DNA of 33,160 nt from CAYPJE01 sp964410945 (GCA_964410945.1 CAYPJE010000034.1:1-33160); one strand, 5' to 3'; counted from the stretch's first letter, positions 24,091-32,699 are shown. The notes: generated by a model from the letters alone, not told the origin. Program-made: numbers and translations.

Positions 24091-25863
24091 ATGAACTCCA
24101 GTACCATACCCGATAACGCTTCCCATTCTCTAAACGGTCTTCAAGTTCTGGTAGTTGAAGATGATCCCAATATTCTGGCCCAACTGGCCTTCCATCTGCG
24201 TTCAGCTGGCTATTTGGTTGATACTGCAGATGATGGTGATGTTGCTTTGGAAATGATGCAACAGGGGAAAAACTATGATTTACTGATTCTGGATATCATG
24301 ATGCCACGGGTATCAGGACTGGAAGTGTGTCAGTCAGTCAGGAAACACCATAATTTATATGAACTTCCCATTCTGATTACCTCGGCGCTCTCCGAATCTG
24401 AAGATGTTGTGACTGGATTGGAGACCGGGGCCAACGACTATATTACCAAGCCATTTCAACGCATCGAATTACTGGCCCGGGTGAAGAACCTCCTGTCACT
24501 GAAACAGATGAGTGATCTGGCCCGTGCCAACGAGCAATTGGCTGCAAATCGGGTTTTATATGACGATCTGACCGGGCTTCCCAACAGGAATTTCCTGATC
24601 GGTAATTTGCAGGAAGCTATAATTGAATCAACTGGCGATGGCAGTGCTTTGGCGGCCTTGTTTGTAAATATTGATCGATTCAAATCGATCAACAATTCAA
24701 TGGGGCACGGTGTAGGTGATATATATCTGCGTGAGTTGGCCCAGCGTTTGAAAGCAATATCAGATCCGAATGACATTGTGACACGCCTGTATACCGATAC
24801 ATTTGCGATTATCAAAACCGGTATTATCAGGAATGGGAAAGAAAGGGAATCCGTCAGTGCTTTTGCCGGACAGATATTGAAGGCGATCAATCGGCCGATT
24901 ATTATTAATCAATATGAATTAAAACGTACCGCCAGTATTGGAATTGCCCTGTTTCCCGATGTGGCCACTACTGACAGTGATGTTCTCCGGTTCGCCGATT
25001 CGGCTATGCATTATGCCAAATCGCAAGGGGTTAACAGTTATATTTTCCATTCTGTACAAATTCATCAAAATGAAACCGAGAAATTTGCCTTGGAACGCAG
25101 TATTAAATCTGCCCTCAAGAACCAGGAATTCATGTTGATGTATCAACCCCAGATATCACTGGAAGATGAAAGAATAGTAGGGGTCGAAGCATTGATTCGC
25201 TGGAACGATCCCAGGAAAGGCCTGATATCCCCGACAAAATTCATTCCGGTGGCCGAAGAAACAGGAATGATAATACCTTTGAGTGAATGGGTACTGGAGT
25301 CGGCACTTAACCAAAATCGAAAGTGGCAGGAGCAGGGATTGGCCCCGATCCGTATCGGTATCAACCTGTCATCCCACCAATTTCACCGCCCTGGATTAAT
25401 CGAATACATTGAGAAATTACTGGGCCGGACGGCCACTTCGCCTGAGTTGTTGGAACTGGAAATAACCGAAGGGACGATCATGTCAAATGCCGAGCAGGCC
25501 ATAGATACCTTGAGAAGTATCCGGGCCATGGGAGTAGGCCTGTCGGTTGACGATTTTGGAACCGGTTATTCCTCCCTGAATTATCTGAAACGGTTTCCCA
25601 TCCAGACCCTGAAAATCGACCAGTCCTTTATCAGCCGCGATTTTGTGACCAATAAACAGGAAGCGGCTATCGTGAATTCGATCATAAAGTTGGGTCACAG
25701 CTTGAATCTCAATGTGATTGCCGAGGGAGTTGAGACCGCCGACCAGTTACATTACCTGAAAAATAATTTATGTAATGAGATCCAGGGCTTCTATTTCAGC
25801 AAGCCGGTCTCCGCCGATGAAATTTCCGACCTGTTACGCAAATCTGAAAACGGACTGAAATAA
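24091..25863 (+). CDS. Response regulator REC-GGDEF(degenerate)-EAL, c-di-GMP phosphodiesterase
   Basis: A 590-residue regulator. The receiver domain spans 17-135, with phospho-acceptor Asp68 in LILDIMMP and Lys120. The GGDEF domain at about 155-320 has YTDTF at 234-238 in place of GG(D/E)EF, so cyclase activity is very unlikely. The EAL domain runs from 335 to 585. It has EALIRW at 366, Asn425, the LEITEG acidic pair, DDFGTGYSS at 487, Lys508 and Glu545, all expected for an active phosphodiesterase. It should lower c-di-GMP under control of the PAS/GAF kinase just upstream. The LD-carboxypeptidase ATG abuts its stop. Confidence 0.93.
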   Translation: MNSSTIPDNASHSLNGLQVLVVEDDPNILAQLAFHLRSAGYLVDTADDGDVALEMMQQGKNYDLLILDIMMPRVSGLEVCQSVRKHHNLYELPILITSALSESEDVVTGLETGANDYITKPFQRIELLARVKNLLSLKQMSDLARANEQLAANRVLYDDLTGLPNRNFLIGNLQEAIIESTGDGSALAALFVNIDRFKSINNSMGHGVGDIYLRELAQRLKAISDPNDIVTRLYTDTFAIIKTGIIRNGKERESVSAFAGQILKAINRPIIINQYELKRTASIGIALFPDVATTDSDVLRFADSAMHYAKSQGVNSYIFHSVQIHQNETEKFALERSIKSALKNQEFMLMYQPQISLEDERIVGVEALIRWNDPRKGLISPTKFIPVAEETGMIIPLSEWVLESALNQNRKWQEQGLAPIRIGINLSSHQFHRPGLIEYIEKLLGRTATSPELLELEITEGTIMSNAEQAIDTLRSIRAMGVGLSVDDFGTGYSSLNYLKRFPIQTLKIDQSFISRDFVTNKQEAAIVNSIIKLGHSLNLNVIAEGVETADQLHYLKNNLCNEIQGFYFSKPVSADEISDLLRKSENGLK

Positions 25864-26901
25864 ATGAATATGAACAGACGATCAATATTGAAAGCAATCG
25901 GTGTTGTTGCGGTTGCTCCCGCTTTTTCGCTGGCTCGCTCCAAACGGACGCCACAAACCCTGTTCCCACCCCGCCTGAAGCCGGGTGATACGGTTGGCCT
26001 GATCAATCCGGCTGGTGCAATCTATAATCCCGATGATCTCCTGGTAGTTGAGGAAACCCTACAGGCTCTGGACCTGGTTCCCAAAAGGGGAGCTCACCTG
26101 CTGGATCGTCGCGGCTATCTGGGGGGTAGTGATGAAAACCGGGCCGCAGATGTGAATGTCATGTTCAAGGATTCTGGAATCGATGCAATCCTGGCCGTGC
26201 GTGGCGGCTGGGGCTGTAACCGTATCCTGCCGTTACTGGAATATGAGGCGATTGGGAAGAACCCGAAAATCCTGATGGGCTACAGCGATATCACCAGTCT
26301 CCTGGTGGCCCTCTATGCCCGTTGTGGACTGGTCAGCTTTCACGGCCCGGTTGGCATATCCACCTGGAACGAATTTACTGTTGACTATGTAAGACGGATT
26401 TTATTTGATGGTGAAGCAGTTCAGATGGATCAACCAGTCGATTTGAACAACCTGGGGGTGCAGACCGATGATCGGATTCATATGATCAATCCCGGTGTTG
26501 CACAGGGAGTATTGGTCGGTGGGAACCTTTCTGTTTTAACGGCTATGGTTGGCTCGGAATATTTGCCAGACTGGAAAAATAAAATCCTGTTTGTAGAAGA
26601 GGTGGGAGAAGATATTTACCGCATCGACCGGATGCTTACTCAGCTGAAGCTGGCAGGGATCCTCGATAAACTGTCAGGATTCGTGTTTGGAAAATGTACT
26701 AATTGTGATGTGGGTGAATCCTATGGTTCGCTGACCTTTAACGAAGTAATCGACGATCACATTAAACCATTGGGGATACCGTCCTGGCACGGATCGATGA
26801 TTGGACATATTAGCGACAAATTTACTGTACCGGTAGGTTCCAGGGCCGAAATAAATGCCGCTACTGGATCAATCCGTCTGCTTGAGCCGGCGGTTAAATA
26901 A
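25864..26901 (+). CDS. Exported LD-carboxypeptidase (peptidase S66, LdcA-like)
   Basis: A 345-residue S66 peptidase that would remove the terminal D-Ala from LD-bonded peptidoglycan tetrapeptides. The catalytic set is visible: Ser141 in MGYSDIT, Glu245 or Glu246 in VEEVGED and His315 in MIGHISDKFTVP. The N-terminus NRRSILKAIGVVAVAPAFSLA looks like a Tat signal, unlike cytoplasmic E. coli LdcA, so it may act in the periplasm. The ATG directly follows the TAA of the EAL regulator, so it may be co-transcribed with it. Confidence 0.9.
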   Translation: MNMNRRSILKAIGVVAVAPAFSLARSKRTPQTLFPPRLKPGDTVGLINPAGAIYNPDDLLVVEETLQALDLVPKRGAHLLDRRGYLGGSDENRAADVNVMFKDSGIDAILAVRGGWGCNRILPLLEYEAIGKNPKILMGYSDITSLLVALYARCGLVSFHGPVGISTWNEFTVDYVRRILFDGEAVQMDQPVDLNNLGVQTDDRIHMINPGVAQGVLVGGNLSVLTAMVGSEYLPDWKNKILFVEEVGEDIYRIDRMLTQLKLAGILDKLSGFVFGKCTNCDVGESYGSLTFNEVIDDHIKPLGIPSWHGSMIGHISDKFTVPVGSRAEINAATGSIRLLEPAVK

Positions 26902-26903
26902 AA

Positions 26904-27113
26904 TCAGGCCAGGGTCAGCGTCCAGTCCAGATTCTCATTCAGCCAGGGATTCTGCCGCTTGATAGTGTCTTCAAGTACCGGCGTCGATGTTGGATACTCT
27001 TCGTGCTGTTTACTGGTTCCTTCATTGATTACCGGTTCGGATTTCCTGTTCAGCCGCGATTTTAACAGACAAGCAGTATTTTGCTGATTTTCTTTCTTCA
27101 TTTTAGCACTCAT
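26904..27113 (-). CDS. Hypothetical small protein
   Basis: A 69-residue hydrophilic open frame starting MSAKMKKENQQ and ending NENLDWTLTLA. No family recognised. It lies 53 bases downstream of the racemase-like gene on the same strand and ends two bases from the LD-carboxypeptidase stop. Amino-acid composition looks protein-like, but no clear ribosome binding site is seen and the frame could be chance. Confidence 0.4.
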   Translation of the reverse strand: MSAKMKKENQQNTACLLKSRLNRKSEPVINEGTSKQHEEYPTSTPVLEDTIKRQNPWLNENLDWTLTLA

Positions 27114-27166
27114 TTTTTTCTAAGCCTAAATTAAACAAAGACCGTGCCATTATGATGCTGAAATGG

Positions 27167-28048
27167 TCAGAACAGATCAGGGATATGGAGATAATTCTGC
27201 AGAGCGGTTACCGTTTCTTCCGAAATCGGTGTCAGAAACATGGTTAGTGTTTCTACCTCCTGAGGGGGGATAGCGTAGCGGGTGATGAATTTTACCGATG
27301 TATTGCGACTGTCACCCGTAGTTCCCCCGGCTTCCGGGATAGTATAAAAATCCCGGCTGGCGAATTCGTTGGGATTGAGGATTCGGGCCTTGATCGATAG
27401 TTTTTCAGCTACTGCCTGAAAGATCTTCCGTCGGTAGCCATAGTGAGTGCAACCAAGGTAGAGCAGGTATTGAGGATGATCACACTTGAATTTTTCCTGG
27501 GCCTGGGCCATGAAGCCGGTGAGCATTTCTTCCACCTTCAAGCCGGAGGGATCGTTGGAAATCATATTGGCCAGGCCGTCACAGGCCTGGGATACAATCT
27601 GCTCTTCGGGCACATGCCGTTTTACCAGGTTGGCGGAATAGGTATTTTCCTGGATGGTCGTCGGTGTTGCGAAAATGATAATTCCGCTGTCCTGATCGCG
27701 GAGCCAGGCGGTATGGATCAGGTTGGTGCCGGTGTTGACGATACCGGAGACCAATTCGGGGTGGCGATCTGAAAAGGCTGTTTCGCCATAGATCACTGAT
27801 AGAGAATTACAGGCAATATAGATTTTGTCCGGAGTGTATTTTTTATTGATAGTAGTAAGAAAGCGGTCGAAGACCTCAATTTTTTCCTGCCGGGAACCCA
27901 TGGAGTTATAGCCGTAATGGGTCTCCGGGACAGCATTGATATACAAAACTTCAATTTTTTCCGCTGGTGGTGTTGCTTTCAACCGGCGAATGAAATCGGC
28001 ACAGACCGACAGGCCGCCCAGTCCGGAATCGGTGATTACTATCCGCAT
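27167..28048 (-). CDS. Glutamate racemase-like protein (Asp/Glu racemase family)
   Basis: A 293-residue member of the Asp/Glu racemase superfamily. DSGLGGLSV at 7-15 and the two catalytic Cys, Cys80 in ACNSLS and Cys200 in GCTHYG, are present. MurI usually reads ACNTA and GCTHYP, so this is a divergent form. Its gene overlaps by ten bases the 3' end of the MpaA-like gene. Racemisation of Glu next to a muropeptide amidase would fit recycling of L-Ala-D-Glu; being the cell's main MurI is the alternative. Confidence 0.85.
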   Translation of the reverse strand: MRIVITDSGLGGLSVCADFIRRLKATPPAEKIEVLYINAVPETHYGYNSMGSRQEKIEVFDRFLTTINKKYTPDKIYIACNSLSVIYGETAFSDRHPELVSGIVNTGTNLIHTAWLRDQDSGIIIFATPTTIQENTYSANLVKRHVPEEQIVSQACDGLANMISNDPSGLKVEEMLTGFMAQAQEKFKCDHPQYLLYLGCTHYGYRRKIFQAVAEKLSIKARILNPNEFASRDFYTIPEAGGTTGDSRNTSVKFITRYAIPPQEVETLTMFLTPISEETVTALQNYLHIPDLF

Positions 28049-28833
28049 TGGTCTGTAGGCCGGGACCGGTCCCAGGTATCGGTGAGCAGGTCGATCAGGA
28101 TCGGAACGTAGGTGGTTTTCATTGCCGTCAGTGGTTCAGGGGGCAATTCAAATGTCACCAGGGGAATTTTATGATCGGCAGCCCAGGAACCAAATGAACC
28201 GGGGGTGGGATAACCAACATCATCCACGTGGGGCAGACCGGTCTGCTTTGATATCCAGGCACCCAGCCGGCTCTTATTCGGATCATCAATGCAGGCCAGG
28301 GCGGAATGGAAGGCGATGATGGCCCGGGGCCTGATTTTTTTGATAATGCTTACCAGGGCCTGAATCTCCGGCTCGGAACCCGCGGATGATCCGGTTCTGA
28401 GTTCAATATCCTGGGGTTCATCCATGTGCAGGCGGTAGTAAACCGGATCGTCCGACCAGTTGGAGGCTGGGAAATTCCGGTTCAGGTCAACACCGCGGGA
28501 ATTAGCCCGGGTGCCGTACTGGATGCCATCGGGATTGGCGCTGAGAATTACCGCCGATTTTAACTGCTTGCCGGGCAGTGTCCGTAAAGCCTCCGAAAGC
28601 AGCACCGTACCTTCCGGTTCATCCCCGTGGATGCCGGCCATCAGCAGAATAGGAATCGTTGATGTATCCTCTGGCAGCCTGATCTCCAGTGCGGTGCCCA
28701 GTTGTGAGTGTCCGTAGTTCGTAACCGGGTGATTCAATCGTCCCCGTTCTTTCCTTGGTACCAGCATAACTTCCATTTTCCCGGATTTATTAGAATTTAT
28801 CAGACAGAAAATATTACTTATCTGTTGAGCCAT
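28039..28833 (-). CDS. M14-type zinc carboxypeptidase, murein peptide amidase A (MpaA)-like
   Basis: A 264-residue M14 peptidase. Zinc ligands are His69 and Glu72 (GIHGDEPEG) and His176 (AFHS); substrate-binding NSRGVDLNRNFP lies at 111-122 and catalytic Glu229 in VTFELP. This is the set of MpaA, which splits the D-Glu-meso-DAP bond of murein tripeptide. No signal peptide is evident, so it is cytoplasmic. The start is uncertain: ATG 28833 has no clear binding site, and an ATG at 28776 would shorten it by 19 residues. It overlaps the racemase-like gene. Confidence 0.87.
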   Translation of the reverse strand: MAQQISNIFCLINSNKSGKMEVMLVPRKERGRLNHPVTNYGHSQLGTALEIRLPEDTSTIPILLMAGIHGDEPEGTVLLSEALRTLPGKQLKSAVILSANPDGIQYGTRANSRGVDLNRNFPASNWSDDPVYYRLHMDEPQDIELRTGSSAGSEPEIQALVSIIKKIRPRAIIAFHSALACIDDPNKSRLGAWISKQTGLPHVDDVGYPTPGSFGSWAADHKIPLVTFELPPEPLTAMKTTYVPILIDLLTDTWDRSRPTDQCG

Positions 28834-28884
28834 TCAATGGTTCATTAGAGGAAATAATGACAAAAATACTGGCATTTCTCATCT

Positions 28885-28902
28885 TGTAGGAGAATTCCTA
28901 CA
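28885..28902. other. Hairpin upstream of the MpaA-like gene
   Basis: The arms tgtagga and tcctaca pair perfectly around GAAT. An outer ctcat/atgag pair can extend the stem imperfectly. It lies about 50 bases upstream of the mpaA-like start and may be an operator or a weak terminator. Confidence 0.4.
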
Positions 28903-29232
28903 TTAAAATGAGGTCTAGTCTGATTTACCTTATTTGAATGCTTACAATATATTCGCAGTGTTGAAAAGACATTGATAAAGATTTTTGAAATTCACGACTA
29001 GCCTATCCGGTTCCCGGTATTTCTATAAGCAGGAATAACAAGATTTACCCCAATTGGAATTACAGAAGTGAAACGTGTGGAACTCTGGGTGCAGGAAATA
29101 CGGAACTTGACGGAATTATGGTACAGCCGGAACTATCCGGAATGATAAAGTTGGATGGACGAAGATTTACCGGAACCGGAATTAGGCACAAATTTATTAG
29201 CCAGATTTGATCTATACTGGATACCCCTCCCC

Positions 29233-29269
29233 AGAGCCCCTATTCCCCCATTGTAGGGGCTCTTTTTTT
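29233..29269 (+). terminator. Strong orphan rho-independent terminator
   Basis: The arms agagccccta (29233-29242) and taggggctct (29254-29263) pair perfectly, with an 11-base loop and seven T residues immediately after. The plus-strand direction is clear. No gene lies upstream on this strand back to the divergent mpaA-like gene, so the terminated transcript is unidentified. Confidence 0.88.
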
Positions 29270-29651
29270 GGCCTTTTAGCCCACCTCCCCAAAATACTTA
29301 GATGTAATATAATGAATATAAACCCGGATTATACCGGGGAGCATAGCCGTGAACTGGATGTTGTATAAACGATGTGTAATTAATAGAATACATGCTAAGG
29401 CACTGTATCCTATTCGAACTCATAGTTGAGTGGAAAACCAAGTCTTATCACCGGTGTTAAATGCCGGGAGGATTGAACTTTGAGTTTTATTTGTGAAATA
29501 TACTGTTTAATCAAGAGGGAACCCCATGATATTCAATACTCTCAATATTTCTACAAAATACGTACTTCTTTAATGATTATACGGTCTTTGCCGTATTTTA
29601 AAGAGTGAATACTATTAATAAAATCCTTAGTAAAAAAACAAAGGAGATATT

Positions 29652-29969
29652 ATGACATTCACAGGAAGTGAAAACCATTCCATATCATTGGAAGAAGCTA
29701 GTAAATTAACTACCAATTATCGTAAAAATACTGTTTCTGGTGCAGTATTGGCCGGTTTCTTTGGTAAAGAGGTAATTCAGGCTATAATTGACCAGGGCGA
29801 ATGTGTGGGTATCAGGGTGTACTATGGTCAGCAAGAAGACGGAACCCCTGAACTGGTTTTAGTTGGAGCAAAATCAGATATGGATGATATTATCGATGGA
29901 AAACTTGCAGAAAAAATGATTCCTTGTCCACCAAATTGCGGTTCTGCAAATGATTTGAATACGGAATGA
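29652..29969 (+). CDS. Small conserved hypothetical protein
   Basis: A 105-residue soluble protein. The layout is ISLEEASKLTTNYR, then FFGKEVIQAI, ECVGIRVYYG, PELVLVGAKSD and a C-terminal PCPPNCGS. I recall small proteins with this pattern in Bacteroidetes-type genomes, but know no function. AAGGAG lies seven bases before the ATG. Its TGA overlaps the ATG of the interrupted membrane protein (ATGA), so the gene heads an operon with that gene, a sensor kinase and a response regulator. Confidence 0.8.
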   Translation: MTFTGSENHSISLEEASKLTTNYRKNTVSGAVLAGFFGKEVIQAIIDQGECVGIRVYYGQQEDGTPELVLVGAKSDMDDIIDGKLAEKMIPCPPNCGSANDLNTE

Positions 29970-30583
29970 TACAATTGGTTTTTGATCTTCCATTAATAAT
30001 CGCTATCATAATCGACGTACTAGCTGTAATAGTTGGTGCGTCGATATTTAGATGGATTTCAAAGCCATATCGTATACTCGCTGTTTATTTGTTTTTAGGG
30101 GCAATAATTTCAATCATTGGATATATATGCGCCACGCAATCTATAAATAATCTATTCCTTTTCCATTTTCATACATTGATGGAAAATATTTTACTATCTA
30201 CAATTCTTCTTTTTTGAATTGATAATATAAAGATTAAACGAATCATTATTTTTACTATGATTTCATTTTCAATTTTCTGGTTCATCTCTAAATATACGTT
30301 TGAAGACATTAGTAAATTTGATAACTACACATCGTCGCTAAATAGCTCTCTGTTAATTATCTATTCTGGTTATGCAATATCAAGGCAATTATTAGATAGA
30401 ACAAAAAATTTACTTCAATTTCCAGAGTTCTGGGTTTCGACTGGGATTCTGGTTTATTACTCAGGTTGTTTCATTCTTTTTGCACTAAGTAATCTAGTCT
30501 ATTTCTGGACGATTCATAATTACTTATTGGCTATCTCCAAAATATTTTTTATTGCGGGCTTTATTACCGAATGGAAAAAATAG
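29966..30583 (+). pseudogene. Multi-TM protein interrupted by an in-frame TGA
   Basis: Two open stretches, 29966-30217 and 30257-30583, lie in the same frame and are separated only by TGA at 30215-30217 (codon 84 of 205). Reading through gives one hydrophobic protein with six or seven helices, including LPLIIAIIIDVLAVIVGASIF, a LFHFHTLMENILLSTILLF helix before the stop, and STGILVYYSGCFILFALSN after it. I associate this pattern with small membrane proteins encoded just before NarL-type kinases in related bacteria. One TGG-to-TGA change would explain the break. Recoding, a real truncation or a sequencing error are the options. The 3' end overlaps the kinase start by 13 bases. Confidence 0.7.
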
Positions 30584-31773
30584 ATTATTGGTGGACATTG
30601 ATTCTATTTACAATGGTGTCAATCACGATGACACTGATATTTATTTCAACTATTGTACTGTATTATCGAAGAAAACAAAGGGTTGAATCTGAAAAACTAG
30701 ATTTGATTGAGCGATCAGAAAAAAAGTATCGTACTTTAGTCCAGTCTATGGACGATATTGTCGTAGTAGTAAATAGAAAATCTGAAATATTATTTCATAA
30801 TGATCATCTGTCATTATTATCCAAGAGCACAAAATCATATATAGGACAAAGTTTAACAAATATTTTTCCCTCAGGAATACTTGTGGAACTTGAAAAACTA
30901 ATTGATACGGTATTTGATTCTGGAAAAACTAGAAATTTAGAATTGGAAATTTTTGATAATAGTCGGAATAAATGGTATGATATCACAATAAATCCTCAGA
31001 TCGACAAAGATAATCGTGTCCACTCAGTTTTATGTATTTTACATGACTTTACCAATCGCAAGAATCTGGAAATTGAACTAAATGAGGCAATTGCTGCGTT
31101 AAACAATCAAAAAGGTTTACTCGAGAATTTGTCATCCGAAGTAATTCATGCCCAGGAAGAAGAAAGGAAAAGAATCAGTCGTGACCTACACGATGAGATT
31201 GGTCAGATTCTGACGGCAGTTAGTTTCAATATTGAATATTTGAACCAGGCGAGTCTGGATTGTAGTGATGAGATCGCTGAAAAACTTAATGGTATTAAAT
31301 CACTAATTAAGAAATCAATAAAAAGTGTCCATGAGTTTTCACATGATTTAAGGCCGTCTGTATTGGATGCTTTGGGATTTGTGTCAGCAATCAGGTCTCA
31401 GGCGCGTAATTTTAGGGAATTAACGGATATAAATGTCAAATTCAAAAAAATCGATGTTAGCCATGAAATAGATGATAACAAGCAGATAGTATTATACAGA
31501 ATCTTTCAGGAAGGATTAAATAATATAGCCAAGCACTCCCAAGCAAAAAACGTTCAGATAGAGCTTTTTACTAATAAAAATTCGATTACTATGGTAGTTT
31601 CAGATGATGGATTGGGATTTAATATTAATGAATTAGATGAGAAATATTCCGGTAAAGGTGGACTTGGGCTAAAGGGTATGAAAGAAAGAATTAAATTAAT
31701 CGGGGGGAAACTAAACTTGGTATCAAAGCCAAAACAAGGCACCACCATTTTTGTAGAAACTCCTATTAATTAA
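30571..31773 (+). CDS. NarL-type sensor histidine kinase with PAS domain
   Basis: A 400-residue kinase. One TM helix is at about 8-32, PAS at 50-160 ending DFTNRKNLE, and a coiled linker at 165-198. The HisKA_3 dimerisation domain carries His207 in RISRDLHDEIGQ. The HATPase has FQEGLNNIAKHSQA, SDDGLGF and GGLGLKGMKERI. This is the class that pairs with LuxR-type regulators such as the one encoded 19 bases downstream. There is almost no extracytoplasmic sensor loop, so the signal is probably sensed by PAS or through the neighbouring multi-TM protein. It is AT-rich compared with the core. Confidence 0.92.
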   Translation: MEKIDYWWTLILFTMVSITMTLIFISTIVLYYRRKQRVESEKLDLIERSEKKYRTLVQSMDDIVVVVNRKSEILFHNDHLSLLSKSTKSYIGQSLTNIFPSGILVELEKLIDTVFDSGKTRNLELEIFDNSRNKWYDITINPQIDKDNRVHSVLCILHDFTNRKNLEIELNEAIAALNNQKGLLENLSSEVIHAQEEERKRISRDLHDEIGQILTAVSFNIEYLNQASLDCSDEIAEKLNGIKSLIKKSIKSVHEFSHDLRPSVLDALGFVSAIRSQARNFRELTDINVKFKKIDVSHEIDDNKQIVLYRIFQEGLNNIAKHSQAKNVQIELFTNKNSITMVVSDDGLGFNINELDEKYSGKGGLGLKGMKERIKLIGGKLNLVSKPKQGTTIFVETPIN

Positions 31774-31792
31774 CAGATCTTGGAATTGTTCA

Positions 31793-32455
31793 ATGAGTAA
31801 TATTTCAATAGTGATTGTAGATGACCATAAGATTCTTAGAGAAGGATTAGTCCTGGTTTTTTCTCAAATAAAAAACATGGATGTTGCTGGTGAGGCTGCT
31901 GATGGAAAAGAAGCAATTTCTCTTTGCAGGAAGTTAAAACCCGATATTGTTATTATGGACCTTGATATGCCAATAATGAATGGTATCGAGGCAACCAGAA
32001 TTCTTAGCAAAGAATGCCAGGATTCAAAAGTGATTATACTGTCGATGCACCCAGATCATGAATATGTACAAGCATCTCTGCAAGCCGGAGCTAAAGGATT
32101 TTTGGTTAAAGAATCTGCTGCAGGCGAGTTGGTGAATGCAGTGAAGGCTGTTAATGATGGAAAAGCTTATTTTAGTCCGACTGTATCGAGTACAATCATT
32201 GATACAATGTATTCAGGAGAGATTAACAAAGGAGCCCCAGAGATATTAACAGCACGTGAAAGAGAGATTTTACAGCTGGTGGCTGAGGGGAAAACAACCA
32301 AACAAATTGCCAAATTATTATTTATCAGTGTCACTACTATCTCAAAACACCGAGAAAACATTTTGAAAAAACTTGACATTCATGACACTGTCGGTTTAGT
32401 TCGTTATGCGATTAAAAAAGGGATTATATCGGCCAAAAAACCAAAATATATGTAA
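31793..32455 (+). CDS. LuxR/NarL-family response regulator
   Basis: A 220-residue regulator. The receiver domain covers residues 4-120, with acidic pocket VDDH at 9-12, phospho-acceptor Asp56 in IVIMDLDMP and Lys in LVKES. The GerE-type helix-turn-helix is at about 150-210, with LTAREREILQLVAEGKTTKQIA and the recognition helix VTTISKHRENILKKL. It is partner of the kinase directly upstream. Target genes are unknown; its own operon is the natural first guess. Confidence 0.95.
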   Translation: MSNISIVIVDDHKILREGLVLVFSQIKNMDVAGEAADGKEAISLCRKLKPDIVIMDLDMPIMNGIEATRILSKECQDSKVIILSMHPDHEYVQASLQAGAKGFLVKESAAGELVNAVKAVNDGKAYFSPTVSSTIIDTMYSGEINKGAPEILTAREREILQLVAEGKTTKQIAKLLFISVTTISKHRENILKKLDIHDTVGLVRYAIKKGIISAKKPKYM

Positions 32456-32583
32456 TCTATAAAATACTGCCTTATCTTTAAGAAAATACTGTAAACACCG
32501 TATGGCTTGCGTTTCCTGAATTGTATAATATCTCAACGAAATCAGCTATTTTAAATTAAGATAACAAAATACTTGCAATCGAG

Positions 32584-32676
32584 AATTGAGTCACAATCCG
32601 CTTATTTATTCTCCGTTAACCTGGTTTATTGTTATACCTGGCTAAGGTTCATTGCTACATGGATTGTGACTCAATT
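32584..32676. repeat. 93-bp element with 16-bp perfect inverted ends
   Basis: The arms aattgagtcacaatcc (32584-32599) and ggattgtgactcaatt (32661-32676) are perfect inverted repeats around 61 bases. The loop contains the repeated word acctgg. The right arm is followed by ATTATTTTTT, so on the plus strand it could terminate the kinase-regulator transcript. Equally it may be a small mobile-element remnant or an operator pair for the gene starting 24 bases downstream. No target-site duplication is seen. Confidence 0.8.
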
Positions 32677-32699
32677 ATTTTTTCTCATAAGGGTGGGAT

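Larger units (their letters stand above)
28834..29651. other. Intergenic stretch of 818 bases without a convincing gene
   Basis: Only frames of about 35 codons or fewer are present, for example from 29117 and around 29165, and none looks conserved to me. It contains a small hairpin at 28885-28902, a run of recurring CCGGAA-type motifs at 29130-29190, the strong terminator at 29233-29269 and a short hairpin atacgg/ccgtat at 29579-29596. No tRNA cloverleaf or known riboswitch core was recognised. Confidence 0.7.

Noticed and set aside
29117..29265. Short frames ahead of the orphan terminator
   Set aside because: All are about 35 codons or fewer, overlap each other in different frames, and one ends inside the terminator loop; no conserved pattern recognised.
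30215..30217. TGA read as tryptophan by an alternative genetic code
   Set aside because: Other genes in the window use TGA as a true stop (for example at 29967-29969 and at the AmrS-AmrB overlap), so genome-wide reassignment does not fit.
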